Below, one piece after another: positions 59,385 to 64,000 of a stretch of DNA of 64,000 nucleotides. The stretch is from Cafeteria roenbergensis. Lineage: Eukaryota; Sar; Bigyra; Bicosoecida; Cafeteriaceae. A model generated the notes under the pieces. That model saw only the letters and a list, made by a program, of their open reading frames with translations. It had not been told where the DNA came from and made no database searches. The position numbers and the translations under genes are program-made. Positions within the stretch are counted from its first letter, which is position 1; every line of letters begins with the position of its first letter. The DNA is taken from assembly GCA_008330645.1 (NCBI GenBank), contig VLTN01000007.1:1-64000 (forward strand). The letters run 5' to 3'.

Positions 59385-62300
59385 ATGGCAACCAGGGCCC
59401 TTCGGCGCGCTGCCACAGCGTCCAAGGAGCCGTGGCTCGCGCTGCCAGATGCCCTCGCCGAGCTGGGGCAGGTGCATGCAGGGTCGGCGGTGCCCGAAGT
59501 CCAGGCAGCCGTCGGCCTTGCCCTGCAGCGCTGCCTGCGGGGACAGACGGTGCCCGCTGTTGCCGGGAGCCTGCCCGCCGGCGTGGAGCTCACGCCCGGC
59601 GCGGACAAGACGCTGCGCGCCGCCGAGGCGCTCCTGCTGAGCGTGGCCTGCGCAACGGAGCAGGAGGTCGCGGCGGGAACGGGGCGGCGGGCTCTGCGCG
59701 GCATCCCTGCGCTCTCTGGGGCCCACGAGGCCGCCCTAGCTGCGCACGCGTGCCGTCTCGGCGGCCCCCTCAGCGAGGCTGCGGCTAGGCGCGCCCTCTT
59801 GCGTGCGCTGCATCGAGCGGGGGCGCAGTGGGCTCTGCCGCAAGGCTGGCTCGCCGGCGCCCCCGCCGAGCGCCCCGACGCAGCGGGCGAAGGCCTGAGC
59901 GTGTGGGTGGACAGGGGCCTCCCGGGGCGCTGCTGGCTCCTCTCGCTGCGCTGCGAGGCCGGCCTGCGCTCCGCTGCGGACGCCAGACGCCTCGGCACGG
60001 CCCTCCTGCCGCGGAGCGACGCCGCCGACGCCGCCACCACCACCGCCACCACCACCACCGCCACCGCCGCCGACGCCGCCGCTGCCGCCGCCACCACCGC
60101 CGCCTCTGGCACAGGCTCTCCCGCCGGCACCGCGAACCCGGCCCCAGCGGGGACCACCGCGGGGCCCGGACGCCTCTCAGGCGCGCGCGCCGCCTCGCCC
60201 CTGGCTGCGCTGCTGGATGCTCTGCCGAACGAAGTGGCTCTGCTTGACGCTGCGCAGCGCACCGAGCCGGCTTCGAGCGTGAGCGGCTTTCGGCAGCGGC
60301 TCCCGGACGAGGAGGCCGACGGTCGAGCCGAGCGCTCGCTGCTGCTGCTGGCCGCAGCGCTTGTAGACGCTGCCCCGCCCGCACTGGCGGCCGCGGGCCT
60401 CGGCGCGGACGATGCCGCCGCAGAGCAGGAGGCGGGGTCGGGGGCGGCAGCGTCTGCGGCGCGACGCGGCACCGACCCCCTCGAGGCGCCCCTCTGGGAG
60501 CTGTACCGCCGGGGCCAGGCGCCCCCTTCGCAGCTGCTGTCGGAAGCCCTGCGGTCGATCCGCGCCGTCGGCAGGCAGGGGCTGGCCCCGCGGGCACTGC
60601 GCGCGGTGCGGGGGACGGGGCTGCGGCCCGACGCCGGCACTGGGCGGCAGCTGGCGGCCATGGCCGCCGACGCGGGCGACGCGGATAGAGCCGGTGCGGT
60701 TTCGCGTGCCGTTGGTGGGGCTGCCGGCGAGGTGCAGGGGCGCATGGCGGGGCTGCGCGCGAGGCTTGGGCGTGGGGAGGCTGCGGCGGCGGCGGCGGAG
60801 GTGCTTGCGCTGCTGGACGAGGAGGACTGTGCGAGCGGCAGTGCCAGCGAGAACGACGAGGCGAATGCGGCGGTGGCATGGACGCCAGAGGCTGCAGGGT
60901 GGGCGCTGCGGGCGCTGCGGGAGGCGGCGGCGGCGGCGGAGCGGGCTGCGGCTGGGAGGCTGTTGCGGCCGGTCAACCCCGGGCAGGGTTCGGCCGATGA
61001 CGGGTCGGGGCGGTTTCGCGATGACGTGCACAGCGGTGGGCTTGGCAACAGCGACGGCGACAGCGACAGCGGCGGCAGCGGCGGTGGCGGCGGTGGCAGC
61101 GGCGGTGGCGGCAGCGGCGGTGGAGACGCCACGGACAGCGGCCACGGCTCCGGCGCTCGTTCGGGCGGCGAGGCGTCGGCGTCGGGACGGCGCCGCCGCC
61201 GGCGCAGGCAGCCGCTGGCACCGGTGGAGGCAGACCACGACCGTGCGGCAGACGCCCTCGCCGGCGCCGTCGCGGGCGCCGCCGCTGACGGGTGGGCGAT
61301 GCCCGGTCAGGTGCTGGTCACTTCCAGGTCACTCTGGCATCGCTCGGGGAGCCTTCCCAAGAGCCGGTGGGGCTTGCTCGAGGCCCGGCCTGATGGCGGC
61401 GTGGACATCGGCAGAACGTTTCTCCGCCGGGCGCGCTGGGGCGCAGCGGCAGCCGAAGCCGCGAGAAGCGAGCGGCACCGCCGCGCCTCGGAGCAGCTCG
61501 GCCGGGTGCAGGCTGGGGCGCGGCACCTGTGGGGGGGCGCGGTGTTTGAAGCTGACGACGACGACTCGGACGCCGGTGGCGCCGGCGGCGATGCCGGCGG
61601 CGAAAGCCTCAACGGAGAGCGACACGGCGTCGCTCGCAGCCCCGGCGCCGTGTGTGGCCCTGGTGTTGCGGCGCCGGGAGGCGGCGGCCTGGGCGCGGCG
61701 CTCGGCTCATCGGCCGCCAGCCAGCGCCAGTCAGGCGCCGATCCAATCCGATCACAAAACTCGGCCACGGCGCGCGCCTGCGCTGCGGCCGACGCCATTT
61801 GGACGAGGCTGGCGGCGGGGGGGTGGTCGCCCGGTCCCGCGGCGTGCGCAGAGATGGCTGCGCTCAAGGCCGTTGGGCGCCGGCCCGCCGAGGCTCTGCT
61901 TGCCGTGGAGACAGCGGCGGCCCTGGGGCACCCGCTGGGCAGCCAGCTGCTGCGGCCGGGGCTGCGCGCGGCGCGGGCTGCTCCGGCCGCCTCGGGCGAG
62001 GCGGGCACTGCGGCCGCCACGTCGCTGCTGCGGCCCGCCGCGCTGCTGCGGCCGCTGCGGCCGCCACTGCGCACGGACGGACTGCTTGCGTCACTGGCGC
62101 CGCCGGGGTCGCTGCAACGCACGGCGCCCCACGCTGTCGCCCGCTCGCCCCCTCCCGCCGCCGCCACGCCGCACTCCGACCCGGTCTGGGCGCTGGCGGC
62201 CGCGGCCGGGATCCGGCCCGGGGTGGCCCCCGCCGACGCCCTGGCGCCCCTCGCGACGCTGCTGGTCCACGCTCAGGCCACGGGCGTGGCCGAGGCGGCG

Positions 62301-62702
62301 GCGGCCGGCGCGGCCGGCAACCGGTGGCTGGCGGCCACCGTCGCCGGGCTGATGCGAAGTGGCTTTCAGACGTCGGCGGCAGAGCTTGTTCGGTCGCTCC
62401 ACCCACAGGGCGCCGACCCTGCGCCCGCGGCCCCGTGGCTGCAGGCCGGGCGGGTCGACGCCGTGCGGTGGCGGTCGCATCTGCGGCTGCGGCGGCCGGT
62501 GCCAGCGTTCCGGCAGCGGTTGCTGGCCGGGGTGGACCTGGGGACAGCGGAGCGGCGGGAGGGCGCGCTGCTCTGCCTGCTGGGCGCGGACGAGGATGGT
62601 TTGAGCCTCGCAGCGCTGCAGCAGCGAATGGAGGCAGAGGCGGCGGCCGCCGCGCTGGAGCGGGCCAGGCTGGCGGAAGAGCGAATGGGTGCGCGTGCCT
62701 GA
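59385..62702 (+). CDS. Large protein of unknown function, Ala/Gly-rich
   Basis: This gene encodes 1105 residues from ATG 59385 in a single open frame. The N-terminus (MATRALRRAATASKEPWLAL) is basic and Ala-rich, as in mitochondrial targeting sequences. Helical stretches (AQWALPQGWLAGAPAE, RSIRAVGRQGLAPRALRAVR) recall degenerate helical-repeat (PPR-like) proteins, but I cannot fit a clear 35-residue register. Interspersed are Thr/Ala runs (60025-60110), a Gly/Ser-rich tract (61060-61125) and a segment rich in Arg (RRRRRRQPLAP). The C-terminus ends in a helical, Glu/Ala/Arg-rich tail. Codon bias fits its neighbours. If organellar helical-repeat RNA binding is right it would match the basic N-terminus, but that is speculation. 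Confidence 0.6.
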   Translation: MATRALRRAATASKEPWLALPDALAELGQVHAGSAVPEVQAAVGLALQRCLRGQTVPAVAGSLPAGVELTPGADKTLRAAEALLLSVACATEQEVAAGTGRRALRGIPALSGAHEAALAAHACRLGGPLSEAAARRALLRALHRAGAQWALPQGWLAGAPAERPDAAGEGLSVWVDRGLPGRCWLLSLRCEAGLRSAADARRLGTALLPRSDAADAATTTATTTTATAADAAAAAATTAASGTGSPAGTANPAPAGTTAGPGRLSGARAASPLAALLDALPNEVALLDAAQRTEPASSVSGFRQRLPDEEADGRAERSLLLLAAALVDAAPPALAAAGLGADDAAAEQEAGSGAAASAARRGTDPLEAPLWELYRRGQAPPSQLLSEALRSIRAVGRQGLAPRALRAVRGTGLRPDAGTGRQLAAMAADAGDADRAGAVSRAVGGAAGEVQGRMAGLRARLGRGEAAAAAAEVLALLDEEDCASGSASENDEANAAVAWTPEAAGWALRALREAAAAAERAAAGRLLRPVNPGQGSADDGSGRFRDDVHSGGLGNSDGDSDSGGSGGGGGGSGGGGSGGGDATDSGHGSGARSGGEASASGRRRRRRRQPLAPVEADHDRAADALAGAVAGAAADGWAMPGQVLVTSRSLWHRSGSLPKSRWGLLEARPDGGVDIGRTFLRRARWGAAAAEAARSERHRRASEQLGRVQAGARHLWGGAVFEADDDDSDAGGAGGDAGGESLNGERHGVARSPGAVCGPGVAAPGGGGLGAALGSSAASQRQSGADPIRSQNSATARACAAADAIWTRLAAGGWSPGPAACAEMAALKAVGRRPAEALLAVETAAALGHPLGSQLLRPGLRAARAAPAASGEAGTAAATSLLRPAALLRPLRPPLRTDGLLASLAPPGSLQRTAPHAVARSPPPAAATPHSDPVWALAAAAGIRPGVAPADALAPLATLLVHAQATGVAEAAAAGAAGNRWLAATVAGLMRSGFQTSAAELVRSLHPQGADPAPAAPWLQAGRVDAVRWRSHLRLRRPVPAFRQRLLAGVDLGTAERREGALLCLLGADEDGLSLAALQQRMEAEAAAAALERARLAEERMGARA

Positions 62703-62900
62703 CGCGGGCAGACGGCGCGCAGACGGCGCGCGATCAAACGACGCGCTGCGGCAGAGTGGGGCCGTGAGGGGCGCGCGCGCGCGCGCAGGAACCTCTGACC
62801 CCTGCCGGCAGAGCGTCGCAGCTGCAGCCGCGCGCGCACTCGTGTTGCGTTGCGCACACGCCTCCAGAGCCGGCTTCCCCGACCATCGCCAGCGACGCGC

Positions 62901-64000
62901 ATGGCGGCGGAACTCCCGGGGTCGCGGGTCTTCGCTGACGGAACACCCGCGACTGGCCCGGACTTTGAGTTTGACAGAATCGATGCGCGTCACTGGCGCC
63001 AATTGCTGGAGAGCAAGCCACAGCGCCGCAAGCTCCACCACAACCCCTCGGCGGCGAGCGTGCACAGTCGCGAGGCTGGAAGGCCATGGCGCCGGGCCGG
63101 TGACGCGGAGATCGCTGCTGCCAACGAGGCTGCCAAGGTGAGCGCAGCCCAGCACCGGCCGCGGCAACCCCGCCGCGGCGATCCCGCAGCGTCTCGCGCA
63201 GCCTTTCGGGCGTCCGAGCGCAGCCTCGCTGAGGCGGCGCGGCCTTTCGAGCCCGCTGGCGCGCCGGACGCCGACAGTGGCGCTCGCGCAGTTGTGCGTT
63301 TACGTTTTCGCTTTCGGCTTGCCTTGCCTTTGCAATCGCGCCCCGCAGCCTGAGATGTTCCGCAAGCGGCTGCGCGGGTGGGCCGTGCAGACCTCCAAGG
63401 GCCTGAAGACAAGCTTTGGCGTGGACGTGGACGCGTCTTCGATCCAGAGCAAGCTGGCGGACGCTTGGCGCATTCGCGAGCGGTTGGCGGCGGCAGAGGG
63501 CACGGCAAGGGCCGCGGCCGACGAGGCGGGGGCGCGGCGGGACGCCATAGCAGACGACGCGGCAGACGTGCTGTCCGCGGCCGAGGCTGCCAACGCGGCG
63601 CTGGAAGCGGCCCGGGAGGCGCTCGGCGCGCTGCGGGCGCGGCGGGCGGCGGCCGAAGCCGAGGCTGCGGCGGGGAGCTCAGGCAAGGGAGGGAAGGCAG
63701 CCAAGGGCGGTAAGGGCGGCAAGGCGGCGGCAGAAGCAGAGGCGGCCGCCGCGGCGGAGGAGGAGGCGGCGGTGGGGGCCGTAGAGGCGGCGGAGGCAGC
63801 GGCGGCAGCGGCGGAGGCGGCGGCAGCGCCCCGGCGGCAGGAACTTGAGGCGGCGGAGGCGGCGGCCAGAAGGGCGTCTGAGGCCGCGGACGGCGTCGCC
63901 GACGGAGAGCTGCGGCCTGGCGAGGGGGAGCTGCTGGCGCTGCTGGATGCTGCTCGCGGCTTCCGAATGGCGGCGGCGCTGCGGGCGTTGGGGCTCTCAG
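62901..64000 (+). CDS. Partial gene of unknown function, truncated by the window edge
   Basis: Exon 1 (62901-63137) encodes 79 residues beginning MAAELPGSRVFADGTPATGP, with FDRIDARHWRQLLESK, and ends AANEAAK. A 211-nt phase 0 intron follows. Exon 2 starts at 63349 (PEMFRKRLRGWAVQTSKGLK, TSFGVDVDASSIQSKLADAW) and stays open to 64000. From about 63500 on, the product is an Ala/Glu/Arg-rich coiled coil with a Gly/Lys stretch. I recognise no family. Confidence 0.6.

Noticed and set aside
58985-61132. N-terminal extension of Cactin to 1523 codons
   Set aside because: The extra frame lies antisense to the 59385-62702 gene and is Ser/Pro/Ala-rich without family match, while the ATG at 58984 begins a normal RS-like Cactin N-terminus.

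Overview
The window is nuclear DNA from a GC-rich unicellular eukaryote. Protein-coding genes are split by short spliceosomal introns, nearly all starting GTGAG and ending CAG. They encode eukaryote-only machinery: eEF1B-gamma, cytosolic uS12 (RPS23), UBC9, coatomer epsilon, SART1/Snu66, Cactin, DMAP1/SWC4 and a ubiquitin protease. Genes lie on both strands, often head to head with 135-400 bp between start codons. A phosphorelay-type HPt protein, a tyrosine-recombinase retroelement, an Entamoeba/nematode-type GH25 lysozyme family and about 70% GC suggest a protist, for example a heterotrophic stramenopile such as a bicosoecid. That placement is inference. Position 1 starts with a short degenerate CCCTAA-like stretch, so the left edge may be subtelomeric.

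Layout. 1-6.6 kb is mobile-element debris: a decayed DIRS/Ngaro-type retroelement (RT, RNase H, tyrosine recombinase), then a second element with a gag-like ORF and a PD-(D/E)XK-like nuclease ORF whose 3' end is tandemly duplicated as a 5'-truncated copy. 7.3-10.8 kb is an ankyrin gene built from 11 exons of exactly 99 nt, one ankyrin repeat each, separated by nearly identical introns of about 190 nt. 11.8-15.4 kb (minus) is a Clu-like/TPR protein with ten near-perfect 42-residue repeats. 16.2-25.5 kb (minus) holds two tandem paralogues of an apparently undescribed family of large secreted coiled-coil proteins with Trp/Tyr/His-rich modules. 26-27.7 kb is endonuclease III (NTH1). 28-34.4 kb is an array of four GH25 lysozymes with identical five-exon structure and signs of recent duplication and gene conversion.

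From 34.7 kb rightwards the genes are mostly housekeeping: a coiled-coil protein, eEF1B-gamma, DMAP1 and RPS23 (divergent), a long coiled-coil protein, coatomer epsilon and UBC9 (divergent), a bL36-type organellar ribosomal protein, SART1 with two Hub1-binding motifs, a USP53/54-like protease, an HPt protein divergent from a prolyl-hydroxylase-like 2OG dioxygenase, Cactin, a large unrecognised protein and the first two exons of a gene that runs off the right edge. SART1 and Cactin both act in splicing and UBC9 in SUMO conjugation, but no operon logic is implied; each gene appears to be its own transcription unit.

Exon boundaries were read by eye from splice consensus, reading-frame continuity and match to remembered family sequences. 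They have not been checked against transcripts or databases. Many apparent long open frames on the opposite strand are GC-rich shadows and are omitted.
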